Origin: Massilia arenae
GTDB lineage: Bacteria; Pseudomonadota; Gammaproteobacteria; Burkholderiales; Burkholderiaceae_D
Length of the DNA stretch: 64,000 nucleotides
Assembly: GCF_008014745.1 (NCBI RefSeq)
Contig: NZ_VPFD01000003.1
Location: 19,626 to 83,625 of the forward strand
Direction: 5' to 3'
Every line of letters begins with the position of its first letter. Positions within the stretch are counted from its first letter, which is position 1. A program made the position numbers and the translations under genes. The notes beneath the pieces are model-generated. The model had not been told where the DNA came from, searched no databases, and worked only from the letters and a program-made list of their open reading frames with translations. This document shows, piece after piece, positions 55,754 through 64,000 of the stretch.

Positions 55754-55787
55754 AAAAAGACACGGCCAGCGCGTGGCTGGCCGTGTC
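55754..55787 (-). terminator. Terminator of the RND efflux operon
   Basis: A perfect 12-bp stem (GACACGGCCAGC with GCTGGCCGTGTC) has a 5-base loop and is followed on the minus strand by five T. It lies 40 bases after the RND pump gene. Confidence 0.92.
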
Positions 55788-55826
55788 GGGTGCAGCAGGC
55801 GGCCGGCGCCGCCCTCAGGGACAGGA

Positions 55827-58800
55827 TCAGGCCGGCACGGCCTTGCCGCGGCCGGTCACGAAGCGGCCGATGCGCACGATCACGCGGTAGACCAGGCGCA
55901 CCAGGGTCAGGGTCAGGATCGCTTCGACAAAGGTCATCAGGAAGGCCGGCAACGTATTCCAGCGTTCGGCGCGGCGGCCATATTTGGCCACCATGCGGTC
56001 GCGGGCGATCTCGATGCTGTCGTAGAAGGTCGGCACCACCAGCAGGGTCAGCACGGTCGAGGTGATCGTGCCGCCGATGATGGCGATCGCCAGCGGCTGG
56101 TAGAACTCGCCCGAATCGCCGAAGGCCAGCGCCACCGGCAGCATGCCGGCGATCAAGGCGAAGGTGGTCATCAGGATCGGACGCAGGCGCTTGCGGCCGG
56201 CCGCCATCAGGGCATCCTCGCGGTCCATGCCTTCGTGCTCCAGGGCGCGGGCGGCGTCCAGCAGCAGGATCGCGTTCTTGGCCACCAGGCCCATCAGCAT
56301 GATGATGCCGATCATGCTCATCAGGTTGAGCGTATGCCCCGTGATGATGAGCGCCACCACCACGCCGATCAGCGACAGCGGCAGCGACATCATCACGCCG
56401 ATCGGCGCGGTGAACGAACTGAACTGCATCACCAGGATCAGGTACATCAGGGCGATGCCCGACAGCAGCGCGATGACCATCTCGGTGAACAGCTCCTGCT
56501 GGTCCTCGCCCGAGCCGCCCAGCGCCAGGCCGTAGCCCGGCGGGAAGTCGAAGGTGCGCGCCAGTTTCATGGCGTCGGCCGTGACCTCGCCCGGCGAACG
56601 GCCCTGGGCATTGGCCGAGACGGTGATCATGCGCTCGCCGTTCTTGTGGCGGATCGCCGACGGACCCTTGCCCATGGTAATCGAAGCGATCTGGTCGAGC
56701 GGCACCATCATGCCCGTGCCGCCGACCGAGATCGGCAGGCGCTCGATGCTCTCGGTGTTGACGCGGTCGTCAGGATGCAGGCGCACGGCGACGTCGCGGG
56801 TCTCGCTGGTCGGGTCGACCCAGTCGCCCACTTCGATGCCGGCGAAGGCCACGCGCAGCGACTGGGCGGCGTCGTTGACCGAGATGCCCATCATATTGGC
56901 CAGGCCGCGGTCGAGCACGATCTGCAGCTCGTTCTTCGGATCCTGCTCCGACAGGGTGATGTCGACCGCGCCCGGCACCTCGCGCAGCTTGACCATATAG
57001 GCATTGGTCAGTTCCATCAGTTTGCGCGAATCCGGGCCGCTGAACTCGATCTGCACCGGCTTGCCGTTGCCGCTCAGGTCATCCATGACCACGTACTCGG
57101 CGCCGACCAGGCGGCTGATCTTCTCGCGCAGCTCGACCGCGACCTCGGAGGCGCTGCGCTCGCGCTGGCGGCGCTTGCCGATGTCCACGTACACGCGGCC
57201 GCCAGAGAGGTTGACGTTACTGTTGGTGTCCTCGGTTTCCGGCAGGGTGCGCGCCAGTTCGGCGGCCGCCTCGACCTTGCGGCGGGCATACTCGACGCTC
57301 GACGAGGCCGGCACGCGCACCTCCACCATGATGGTGCCCGAATCCATCTTCGGCAGGAAACTGGAGCCGCCAAAGGCCGAGTGCAGGGCGATCGCGCCGG
57401 CCAAGCTTGCCAGGGCGATGAAGCCCATCCAGCGGCGGTGATGCAGCGCCCACGCGATCACATTGCCGTAGCGGTCGGCCTGGCGGTCGAACCAGTGGTT
57501 GAACTTGTCCAGCATGCGGCCAATGCCCTTCTTCGGCGCGCTGTGGTGGTCTGGCGGATCGCCCCAGTAGGCCGACAGCATCGGGTCGAGCGTGAACGAA
57601 ATGAACAGCGACACGATCACCGAGCAGGTCACGGTGAGTGCGAACGGACGGAACCACTCGCCGGACACGCCCGGCATGAAGGCCACCGGCACGAACACGG
57701 CCATGATCGAGAAGGTCGTGGCGGCCACGGCCATGCCGATTTCGGCGGTGCCTTCGAGGGCCGCGGTGCGGCGGTCCGACCCCATCTCCATGTGGCGCAC
57801 GATGTTTTCGCGCACCACGATCGCATCGTCGATCAGCACGCCGATCGCCAGCGACAGGCCCAGCAGGGTCATGAAGTTCAGGGTGAAACCGCATAGCCAG
57901 ACCGCGATGAAGGCGGCCAGCACCGAGGTCGGCAGGGCCAGCGCGGTGATCAGGGTCGAGCGCCAGGAATTGAGAAAGGCATACACGACGAACACGGTCA
58001 GCACGGCGCCCAGCACCAGTGCCTCGATGACGTTGTTCAGGCTCGACTGCGCATCTTCGCCGCCGTCGCGGGTCACTTCCAGCTTGGTGCCTTCCGGCAG
58101 GTGCTGGCTGGCTTCCTTGACCACTTCATGGACCTTCTTGGCCAGCGACACGGTCGAGGCGTCACGCGAGCGGGAAATCTGCAGGCCGACATTCGGCTTG
58201 CCGCTGCGCATGGACAGGCTGTTGATGTCGGCGAAGCCGTCGCGGATCTCGGCGACCTGGTTCAGGCGCACGATCGTGTCGCCATTGCGCTTGACCACGA
58301 TCTGCGAGAAATCCTCGGGACGCTCGATGCGGCCAACCAGGCGGATGCCCTTCTCGTCCAGTTCGCTACGCAGCTTGCCGACCGGCGCGTTGGTGTTACC
58401 GCTGCGCAGGGCGTTAGTTACTTCCGTCACCGATACATTGAACTCACGCAGTTTCTCGGCGCGCAGCAGCACCGACAGCTCGCGCCGCAGGGCGCCGTTG
58501 ACGGCGACCGTCGAGACGCCGTCGATGGCGCGGAACTGGTCGGCGAGCACGTCTTCTGCATAGCGCGAAATCTCGGCATGGCTTTGCGTGCTCGACGACA
58601 GCGCCAGCGACATCACCGGTTCGGCGGCCGGGTCGATGCGGCGCAGCACGGGCTCGCGCATCTCGATGGGCAGCTTGTAGCGCACTGCGGCAATGGCGTT
58701 GCGCACGTCGTCCGACGCTTCGATCAGGTTGCGGTCGAAATCGAATTCCATCCAGATCGACGCACCGCCTTCATAGGAGTTGGAATTGACTTTGTTGACG

Positions 58801-59027
58801 CCCTGGATCGCCTGCATCTGCTTCTCGAGGCGGTTGGTGATTTCGCGCTCGGACGTTTCGGGCGAGGCGCCCGGATACGGGATGTCGACCACGATGATGG
58901 GGATGTCGACGTCGGGATTCTGGTTGACCCGCAGCTTGGACAACGCGAGCAGGCCGATGGCCATCATCGCGACGATGATGACGATCGTCGCGACCGGTTT
59001 CTTGACACTAAAATTGGACAGGAACAT
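55827..59027 (-). CDS. RND efflux transporter, inner-membrane pump
   Basis: Proton-driven pump of the HAE1/AcrB-like superfamily, 1066 residues, with twelve helices and two large periplasmic loops. The N terminus MFLSNFSVKKPVATIVIIVAMMAIG and the substrate-domain block RVNQNPDVDIPIIVV are standard. The helix-4 proton relay has GVLIDDAIVVRENIVRHME with both Asp. The pump follows its adaptor gene by 28 bases. No outer-membrane factor or local regulator gene is present, so it probably uses a shared TolC-like protein. Substrates are unknown. Confidence 0.95.
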   Translation of the reverse strand: MFLSNFSVKKPVATIVIIVAMMAIGLLALSKLRVNQNPDVDIPIIVVDIPYPGASPETSEREITNRLEKQMQAIQGVNKVNSNSYEGGASIWMEFDFDRNLIEASDDVRNAIAAVRYKLPIEMREPVLRRIDPAAEPVMSLALSSSTQSHAEISRYAEDVLADQFRAIDGVSTVAVNGALRRELSVLLRAEKLREFNVSVTEVTNALRSGNTNAPVGKLRSELDEKGIRLVGRIERPEDFSQIVVKRNGDTIVRLNQVAEIRDGFADINSLSMRSGKPNVGLQISRSRDASTVSLAKKVHEVVKEASQHLPEGTKLEVTRDGGEDAQSSLNNVIEALVLGAVLTVFVVYAFLNSWRSTLITALALPTSVLAAFIAVWLCGFTLNFMTLLGLSLAIGVLIDDAIVVRENIVRHMEMGSDRRTAALEGTAEIGMAVAATTFSIMAVFVPVAFMPGVSGEWFRPFALTVTCSVIVSLFISFTLDPMLSAYWGDPPDHHSAPKKGIGRMLDKFNHWFDRQADRYGNVIAWALHHRRWMGFIALASLAGAIALHSAFGGSSFLPKMDSGTIMVEVRVPASSSVEYARRKVEAAAELARTLPETEDTNSNVNLSGGRVYVDIGKRRQRERSASEVAVELREKISRLVGAEYVVMDDLSGNGKPVQIEFSGPDSRKLMELTNAYMVKLREVPGAVDITLSEQDPKNELQIVLDRGLANMMGISVNDAAQSLRVAFAGIEVGDWVDPTSETRDVAVRLHPDDRVNTESIERLPISVGGTGMMVPLDQIASITMGKGPSAIRHKNGERMITVSANAQGRSPGEVTADAMKLARTFDFPPGYGLALGGSGEDQQELFTEMVIALLSGIALMYLILVMQFSSFTAPIGVMMSLPLSLIGVVVALIITGHTLNLMSMIGIIMLMGLVAKNAILLLDAARALEHEGMDREDALMAAGRKRLRPILMTTFALIAGMLPVALAFGDSGEFYQPLAIAIIGGTITSTVLTLLVVPTFYDSIEIARDRMVAKYGRRAERWNTLPAFLMTFVEAILTLTLVRLVYRVIVRIGRFVTGRGKAVPA

Positions 59028-59055
59028 GGTTGTTTTTCCTTATATATTTCCCGTA

Positions 59056-60195
59056 TTACTTGCCTTGGGCGGCTGCGCCGGTCGCGGCACTGGCCACGCG
59101 CGCGGCCGGCATGTCGACCTTCTGGCCGTCTTTCAGGTTCGAGGTCGGCGCGCGCAGCACGATGTCGCCTGCGGCCAGGCCCTGCTTGACTTCGAGGTTG
59201 CCGGTGCGCGGGTCGCGCGCGCCAACCACCAGGTTGACCTTGGACAGCGTTTTATCCTTGATGCGCCAAGTGTGGCTGTTGTCGCCGACACGCACCAGGG
59301 CCGATTCAGGCAACATCAGGGCGTCGGTGGCGGAAGCGTCGACCCGGCCTTCGGCGTACAGGCCGGCCACCCGCGGCTGGGCCTTGTCGGCGAAGCCCAC
59401 CAGCACTTCGACCTGGCGGGTAACCGGGTTGGCGGCTGGATCGATGCGCTTGACGATGCCGGCGAACTGCTGCTCGCCATAGCCGTTGACGCGGAAATTG
59501 ACCTTCTGGCCGACCTTGACGGTGCTGACCGAATCGGCCGACACCGCGCCTTCGAAGCGCATGCTGGTCGGATCGATGACTTTGACCAGCTCCTTGCCGA
59601 TATTGGCGGTGTCGCCGTTGGAGACCTTGCGCTCGGAGACGATGCCGTCGAACGGCGCGCGCACGGTGGTGCGGGCCAGTTGCTGGCGCGCGGTGGCGAC
59701 GCGGCTCCGGGCGCCCGACAGTTCGCTCAGGGCGTTATTGCGCGCCATTTCGGCGTCGTCCAGGGCCTTGGCCGAGGTCATGCCGGATGCGGTGAGGGTC
59801 TTGAGGCGCTCGAGCTGGCGGTTGGCCTGTTCCAGCGCCAGGCTGGCGGCGCGCTGCGCATCCTCGGCCGACGTCAGGGTGTCGCGGATCGAGGTCTCGT
59901 CGAGGCGCACCAGCACGTCGCCGCGCTTGACCGGCTCGCCGTTCTCCTTGAGCACCTGCAGCACGATGGCCGAGACTTCGGCGCGCAGGTCGGCCTTGCG
60001 TTCCGGCTGGATCGACCCCGTGACCACCGGGCCCGACGAAATCGAATCGCTCTGGATCGTCAATACATCCTCGGGCGCCACCGTCAGCTGCGTCGGCTTG
60101 TTGTCCTTGCCCTGGCCGGGGGCCTTGGCGGAATCCTTGCCGCAGGCGACGAGGCTTGAGGCGATGGCTAGAACGAGGAGGGTTTTGCGCAGCAT
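59056..60195 (-). CDS. RND periplasmic adaptor (membrane fusion protein)
   Basis: HlyD/AcrA-like adaptor of 379 residues. The lipobox ASSLVAC gives a lipidated Cys at residue 18. The order is: beta-strand/barrel region, lipoyl half (SAIVLQVLKENGEPVKRGDVLVRLD), a helical hairpin (about 100-165), the second lipoyl half (RTTVRAPFDGIVSERKVSNGDTANIG), then the beta-barrel and membrane-proximal domains. It is first in the two-gene efflux operon. The 229-base upstream gap shows no clear regulator site. Confidence 0.94.
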   Translation of the reverse strand: MLRKTLLVLAIASSLVACGKDSAKAPGQGKDNKPTQLTVAPEDVLTIQSDSISSGPVVTGSIQPERKADLRAEVSAIVLQVLKENGEPVKRGDVLVRLDETSIRDTLTSAEDAQRAASLALEQANRQLERLKTLTASGMTSAKALDDAEMARNNALSELSGARSRVATARQQLARTTVRAPFDGIVSERKVSNGDTANIGKELVKVIDPTSMRFEGAVSADSVSTVKVGQKVNFRVNGYGEQQFAGIVKRIDPAANPVTRQVEVLVGFADKAQPRVAGLYAEGRVDASATDALMLPESALVRVGDNSHTWRIKDKTLSKVNLVVGARDPRTGNLEVKQGLAAGDIVLRAPTSNLKDGQKVDMPAARVASAATGAAAQGK

Positions 60196-60424
60196 TGTGA
60201 TTCTCCAGAGTAGGACTTGATCGTTTTTATAAAAATGAGAATAGGTACTCAGCGCGCAGTATTCAGGAGGCCCCTGATGGCGTCAATTGACGAACCTGTA
60301 TAACGCCGAATTCGATGGATGAACTGCGTTTTTTGGCGATGAGCTGCATTCCAGCCCGGATGAGATGCGGGGTAAAACGGACAGGCGGACGTCCGGCAAG
60401 TGGACGCCCGCTGTATGTACATGG

Positions 60425-60847
60425 CTAGAGGCCACCGAGGACGGCGTTGATCAGGAAGCCCATGCCGATGCCGGTCAGGACGCCGCCAGCGATTTCGATC
60501 TTGGTATGGCCCATGCGTTCGCGCAGGATGACGTAGTCCTCCTTGCCGTCGTGCAGGCGGTTGATCGACACCGCGTGGCGCCCGACGTGCTGGCGCAGGC
60601 TGTTGGCGTCGATCATGACGATGAAGGCGAGCGCACACGCCACGCCGAAGGCCGGATTGTCCATGCCTTCGCGCAGGGCGATCAGGGTGGCCATGCTGGA
60701 AACGACCGCGCTATGGTTGCTGGGAAAGCCACCATTGCCGACCAGGTCGAAGGCCCAGCGCCGCAGGCGGACGCTGGAAATGAGAAACTTGATCGGACCG
60801 ACCACCATCCAGGTCAGTATGGGCGTCGCGAGGTAGATAATGTCCAT
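60425..60847 (-). CDS. Divergent PAP2 family protein (DUF212)
   Basis: A 140-residue membrane protein related to YuiD and the acid phosphatase/vanadium haloperoxidase group. GGFPSNHSAVVSSMATLIALREG carries the Ser-x-His-Ser-type phosphatase motif. DANSLRQHVGRHA and ERMGHTKIEIAGGVLTG are the other family blocks. Three or four hydrophobic helices surround them. A role in lipid phosphate turnover is possible but not shown for this family. Confidence 0.88.
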   Translation of the reverse strand: MDIIYLATPILTWMVVGPIKFLISSVRLRRWAFDLVGNGGFPSNHSAVVSSMATLIALREGMDNPAFGVACALAFIVMIDANSLRQHVGRHAVSINRLHDGKEDYVILRERMGHTKIEIAGGVLTGIGMGFLINAVLGGL

Positions 60848-60980
60848 GATGTCTTATAGGTGAAAATGCTGGGCGGAATTATCTCAGAAGCAAGGCCTCG
60901 TGGGCGACTTTTGGAACGGACGCATCAGGCCGGGAAACGGTAATATTGACCCAACGAGTCAATACAGACAAGAGGTATGT

Positions 60981-62039
60981 ATGCGGCACTTCCGCTGGTC
61001 CTTCATCGTCACGGCAGTCCTGATGGCCCTGGCCGGCTGGTGGGGCTACGAGCACCGCGGACTGCCCGGCCTGCTGCAGGCCCTGTGGATCACCGCCATC
61101 CTCGGCGTGCTGGAAGTGTCGCTTTCTTTCGACAATGCCGTCGTCAATGCCTCGGTGCTCAAGCACTGGAACGAGTTCTGGCGCAAGCTGTTCCTGACCG
61201 TCGGCATCCTGGTGGCGGTGTTCGGCATGCGCCTGCTGTTTCCCCTGGTGATCGTCGCCGCCGCCACCGGCCTCGGCCTGTTCGACGTCTGGCATATGGC
61301 GATCGACAATCCCAATGAATATTCGCGCCACCTGACCGAGCACCACGCCGAGGTCGCAGCCTTCGGCGGCGCCTTCCTGATGCTGGTGTTCCTGAACTTC
61401 CTCTTTGACGAGGAAAAAGAGCTGCATTGGATCACCTGGTTCGAGGAAAAGGTCGGCAAGTACGGGTCCGAGGGACTGGCCGTGCTGCTCACCCTGCTGT
61501 GCGTGATCGGCGCCATGCGCCTGATGCCCGAGGCACGCAAGCTGGCGGTGCTGATCGCCGGCGTGACCGGGGTGCTGGTCTATATCGGCGTCAAGTGGCT
61601 GAGCGGACTGCTCGAAGAAAAGGAACAAGATCCCTCGGTCGGCGCCATGATCTCGCAAGGCAGCATCGGCGGCTTTCTCTACCTGGAAGTGCTGGATGCC
61701 TCGTTCAGCTTCGACGGCGTGATCGGCGCCTTCGCCATCACCAATGACGTCGTGATCATCATGCTGGGCCTGGCCATCGGCGCCATGTTCGTGCGCTCGA
61801 TGACGGTGTTCCTGGTCTACAAGGGGACTTTGCAGGAATTCGTCTATTTAGAGCACGGAGCGCACTACGCGATCGGCATCCTGGCCCTGATCATGTTCGC
61901 CAGCGTGCACTATCACATCCCGGAATGGTTCACCGGGCTGTCGGGGCTGGCCTTCATCCTGGTGTCGCTGTGGTCGTCCATACGCTACCGCAGGAGGATT
62001 GCGGCCCAGGAGGCCGAGGTGGCGGCGCGGACCGGTTAA
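60981..62039 (+). CDS. DUF475 family TerC-like membrane protein
   Basis: A 352-residue protein with about eight helices. Two acidic intramembrane motifs repeat: LEVSLSFDNAVVNASVL in the first half and LEVLDASFSFDGVIGAFAITND in the second, as in the TerC superfamily of proposed metal (Mn/Ca) exporters. A His-rich loop (SRHLTEHHAEVAAFGG) lies between helices. The start MRHFRWSFIV has AGAGG upstream; the 27-codon longer frame is rejected. It is divergent from the DUF212 gene. Confidence 0.88.
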   Translation: MRHFRWSFIVTAVLMALAGWWGYEHRGLPGLLQALWITAILGVLEVSLSFDNAVVNASVLKHWNEFWRKLFLTVGILVAVFGMRLLFPLVIVAAATGLGLFDVWHMAIDNPNEYSRHLTEHHAEVAAFGGAFLMLVFLNFLFDEEKELHWITWFEEKVGKYGSEGLAVLLTLLCVIGAMRLMPEARKLAVLIAGVTGVLVYIGVKWLSGLLEEKEQDPSVGAMISQGSIGGFLYLEVLDASFSFDGVIGAFAITNDVVIIMLGLAIGAMFVRSMTVFLVYKGTLQEFVYLEHGAHYAIGILALIMFASVHYHIPEWFTGLSGLAFILVSLWSSIRYRRRIAAQEAEVAARTG

Positions 62040-62161
62040 TTAGCGGCCCGGATGAGATTCGCAGTTTGCGATTACTGCAAGGCATGGCAGAATGAGCGCG
62101 CACCGCGTTTGCGCTGCAATATTGACAACCCGTGCCAACCTTTTTGATCGCCTGCCCGACC

Positions 62162-62590
62162 ATGCCCAAAGCCCGTTCTACCGCCATCCTGCTATCCGTC
62201 GTCGCCGTCGTGGCGGTGCTCGGTTCCCTGTACACGTGGTTCACCCTGACCTGGGCGTATTCCGAGGGCGACCGCGCCGGCTACCTGCAGACGTTCTCCA
62301 AGAAAGGCTGGCTGTGCAAGACCTGGGAGGGCGAGATCCTGCTGTCGAGCATGCCGGGAGCGATTCCCGAGCGCTTCGCCTTCACCGTGCGCGATGAGAC
62401 GGTGGTACAGCAACTCAACAGCAATATCGGCCGCCGCGTGCAGATCTCGTACGAGCAGCACAAGGGCGTGCCGACCAGCTGCTTTGGCGATACCGAGTAT
62501 TTCGTCAAGCGTGCGGTGACGGGGCCGGTGGATCCGGTGTCGCCGAGCCAGGCGCAGGGGGCGCCGGCGCAAGCAGCAGCTGCACAATAA
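62162..62590 (+). CDS. Small membrane-anchored conserved hypothetical protein
   Basis: A 142-residue protein with one N-terminal helix (AILLSVVAVVAVLGSLYTWFTLTW). The periplasmic domain is well formed (YSEGDRAGYLQTFSKKGWLCKTWEGEILL, RVQISYEQHKGVPTSCFGDTEYFV) with two cysteines, and ends in an Ala/Gln-rich tail. I have seen similar proteins only as hypotheticals, sometimes mislabelled 6-phosphogluconate dehydrogenase; there is no NADP fold here. The start MPKARST has a weak ribosome site. Confidence 0.78.
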   Translation: MPKARSTAILLSVVAVVAVLGSLYTWFTLTWAYSEGDRAGYLQTFSKKGWLCKTWEGEILLSSMPGAIPERFAFTVRDETVVQQLNSNIGRRVQISYEQHKGVPTSCFGDTEYFVKRAVTGPVDPVSPSQAQGAPAQAAAAQ

Positions 62591-62601
62591 GCACACCCTC
62601 C

Positions 62602-62697
62602 ACGTCGTTCCCGCGGAGGCGGGAACCCAAGGCTGTAGCCTGGAGATATCTTGAAACGTAGTCGGTCCGCGAGCAAGCTTAGGTTCCCGCCTTCGCG
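62602..62697. repeat. REP-like inverted pair, locus C, right unit cut by the IS
   Basis: The left unit (62602-62632) is complete, with TTCCCGC/GCGGGAA arms flanked by ACGTCG and CCCAAGG. The right unit (62676-62697) runs AGGTTCCCGCCTTCGCG and then stops where the insertion sequence begins; the missing half should lie beyond the window's right edge. Confidence 0.82.
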
Positions 62698-63997
62698 CAC
62701 TGCTGTCCGGGATAATTTGAGGGGAAATTGCTGGAAGGGTTGCAGGGACTGGTTTACCGGCGTATACCGGAGTCGCCAAACTTAAAAACCACCCCTGCAA
62801 CATGTTCAGCATATCCACTTTTCAAGAATTAATGAAGGGCCTTCCGCGTCAGAAGTTCGACGCATTGGTCAAACAGCACAACGCCGACAAGTACTCGAAG
62901 AAATTCAGTCATTGGCAGCATCTCATCAGCATGCTGTACGGGCAGCTCAGTGGAGCATCCAGCCTTCGCACCTTGGCCATCGGTTTTAACAGCCATCAGT
63001 CCCACCATCATCATCTAGGGGCGGCATCTATTCAGCGCACGACCATTGCCGACGCTAACGCCAGGCGTAGTGATGCAGTATTTGCCGAAACAGCGGCATG
63101 GCTGATGAAGCTCGTTTCACGCAAGTTGCGCAGTGATAGTTCCGAACTGATGTATTTGCTCGATTCAACTTCGCTCACGCTCAAAGGCCGCGAGTTTGAT
63201 CGTTGGACGCTCGATAACAGCACCCGCAACACGCAGGGCATGAAGGTGCATGTTTTGTTGGATGCCACGACGCAGTCTCCCGATTGGTACAGCTTCAGTG
63301 CTGCCAACGTCAACGACATCGAGAAGGCGTGGGAGGTCCCGCTGCGACAGGGCGCCTTGTATGTGTTCGATAAAGGCTACTGCGATTACAGCTGGTGGCA
63401 TGCTATCGATAACGCTGGTGCATTGTTCGTCACTCGCTTCAAGAAAAACGCGGGCTTGACCGTGATCGAACAGCGCGAGGTTCCAACCGACGCGCTGGGA
63501 GTCATCGACGATGAAATCGTCCAGCTTAAACACCGCCGTCCTGGTGGACGGGCCAATCCTTATGTTGCAACTCTGCGCCGCGTGACCATTGCTCGTCCCG
63601 ACAAGACTGCACTTGTTCTTGCCACCAATGATCTGGAAAGCTCAGCGCTGGAGATCGCCCAGAGCTACAAGGAGCGATGGGACATCGAGCTGTTCTTCAA
63701 ATGGATCAAGCAGCATCTCAAGATCAAATCATTCTTGGGCAGATCCGAAAACGCTGTACGTATCCAGGTGCTTACTGCATTGATCAGCTACCTGCTTGTC
63801 GCCCTCTACAAGCAGCGAAATGCCGTCAAAGGCACATTGTGGGAGTGTTTGGTGCAGGTACGGGAAACCCTGTTTCAACGCGGCGCCACCGAACTCTCTC
63901 GATACCGACGACAGCGTCGATATCGAGAGGACTTGGCACTCAAACAAGGACGCCTATTCTGATGGAAAAATCAAGAAGATTATTCCGGACAGCAGTG
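62698..63997 (+). mobile_element. IS4-family insertion sequence, complete
   Basis: A 1300-base element with terminal inverted repeats beginning CACTGCTGTCCGG, then G or A, then ATAAT (about 19 bases, one mismatch). One transposase gene fills it. The flanks fit a 4-base target duplication CGCG, with CGCG on the left and CGC up to the last base of the window on the right, but GCGC is palindromic, so the exact border is uncertain by a base. The gene is less GC-rich than its neighbours, consistent with recent arrival. Confidence 0.93.
62802..63962 (+). CDS. IS4-family transposase (DUF4372-type N terminus)
   Basis: DDE transposase of 386 residues, intact. An N-terminal domain (about 1-75, STFQELMKGLPRQKFDALV) of the DUF4372 type precedes the catalytic domain. 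The catalytic residues are D121 (LLDSTSLTL), D190 (VFDKGYCDYSWW) and E296 in the IS4 signature Y289-x2-R292-x3-E296-x6-K303. No frameshift or internal stop is present, so the element could be active. Confidence 0.95.
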   Translation: MFSISTFQELMKGLPRQKFDALVKQHNADKYSKKFSHWQHLISMLYGQLSGASSLRTLAIGFNSHQSHHHHLGAASIQRTTIADANARRSDAVFAETAAWLMKLVSRKLRSDSSELMYLLDSTSLTLKGREFDRWTLDNSTRNTQGMKVHVLLDATTQSPDWYSFSAANVNDIEKAWEVPLRQGALYVFDKGYCDYSWWHAIDNAGALFVTRFKKNAGLTVIEQREVPTDALGVIDDEIVQLKHRRPGGRANPYVATLRRVTIARPDKTALVLATNDLESSALEIAQSYKERWDIELFFKWIKQHLKIKSFLGRSENAVRIQVLTALISYLLVALYKQRNAVKGTLWECLVQVRETLFQRGATELSRYRRQRRYREDLALKQGRLF

Positions 63998-64000
63998 CGC

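Noticed and set aside
55728..57896. 722-codon open frame on the plus strand opposite the RND pump
   Set aside because: It is His/Arg/Asp-rich shadow sequence. The RND pump on the other strand is intact and typical.

Overview
The window is about 64 kb of GC-rich, gene-dense chromosome. Gene content and order (dnaX-ybaB-recR with the SRP RNA just upstream, glyA-nrdR-pilins-ribD-ribE, ribBA-ribH-nusB, a complete ybgC-tolQRAB-pal-cpoB operon, short SRP RNA, ZTP riboswitch on glyA) point to a betaproteobacterium of the Burkholderiales, most likely Oxalobacteraceae (Massilia/Telluria-like). This is inferred from gene order and protein style, not from a database search.

Layout. 1-8.5 kb: a truncated penicillin acylase, a small lipoprotein, a glycosyltransferase, recR, ybaB, dnaX, the 4.5S RNA gene and ubiD, mostly on the minus strand. 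8.6-12.3 kb: a membrane-anchored lytic transglycosylase, then nusB, ribH and a RibBA-like protein whose GTP cyclohydrolase half lacks its zinc cysteines. 12.6-22.6 kb: a plus-strand block that separates ribBA-ribH from ribD-ribE. It holds a REC-GAF-PAS-GGDEF-EAL protein, an M16 zinc protease, and a Fur-type iron uptake operon (TonB receptor, DUF3649, PepSY, DUF3325). 22.6-29.7 kb: ribE, ribD, a five-gene type IV minor pilin cluster without pilY1, nrdR and glyA, the last under a ZTP riboswitch. 29.9-37.1 kb: a YdfG-like dehydrogenase, the Tol-Pal operon, tRNA-Lys with a consensus promoter and terminator, and two small hypothetical genes. 37.1-40.4 kb: a nitrate ABC transporter operon. Its leader carries a sigma-54 promoter, two hexaloop hairpins of the ANTAR (NasR/NasT) type and an intrinsic terminator. 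40.9-45.2 kb: two small membrane proteins and a three-gene ABC-2 exporter. 45.3-51.3 kb: a chemoreceptor, a cystine transporter, a phosphoglycerate-mutase-like phosphatase, NAD(P)HX dehydratase and a Gly/Thr-repeat lipoprotein. 51.4-60.2 kb: a giant hybrid kinase with two kinase cores, and an RND efflux pair. 60.4-64 kb: a DUF212 protein, a TerC-like DUF475 protein, a small anchored protein, and a complete IS4-family insertion sequence that splits a REP-like palindrome.

The most notable non-coding finds are the nitrate-operon antitermination leader, the ZTP riboswitch, a 41-bp palindrome containing the Fur box (which also argues for a GTG start of the TonB receptor), and a dispersed REP-like inverted-pair repeat at three loci. 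I saw no CRISPR array, prophage or integrated plasmid.
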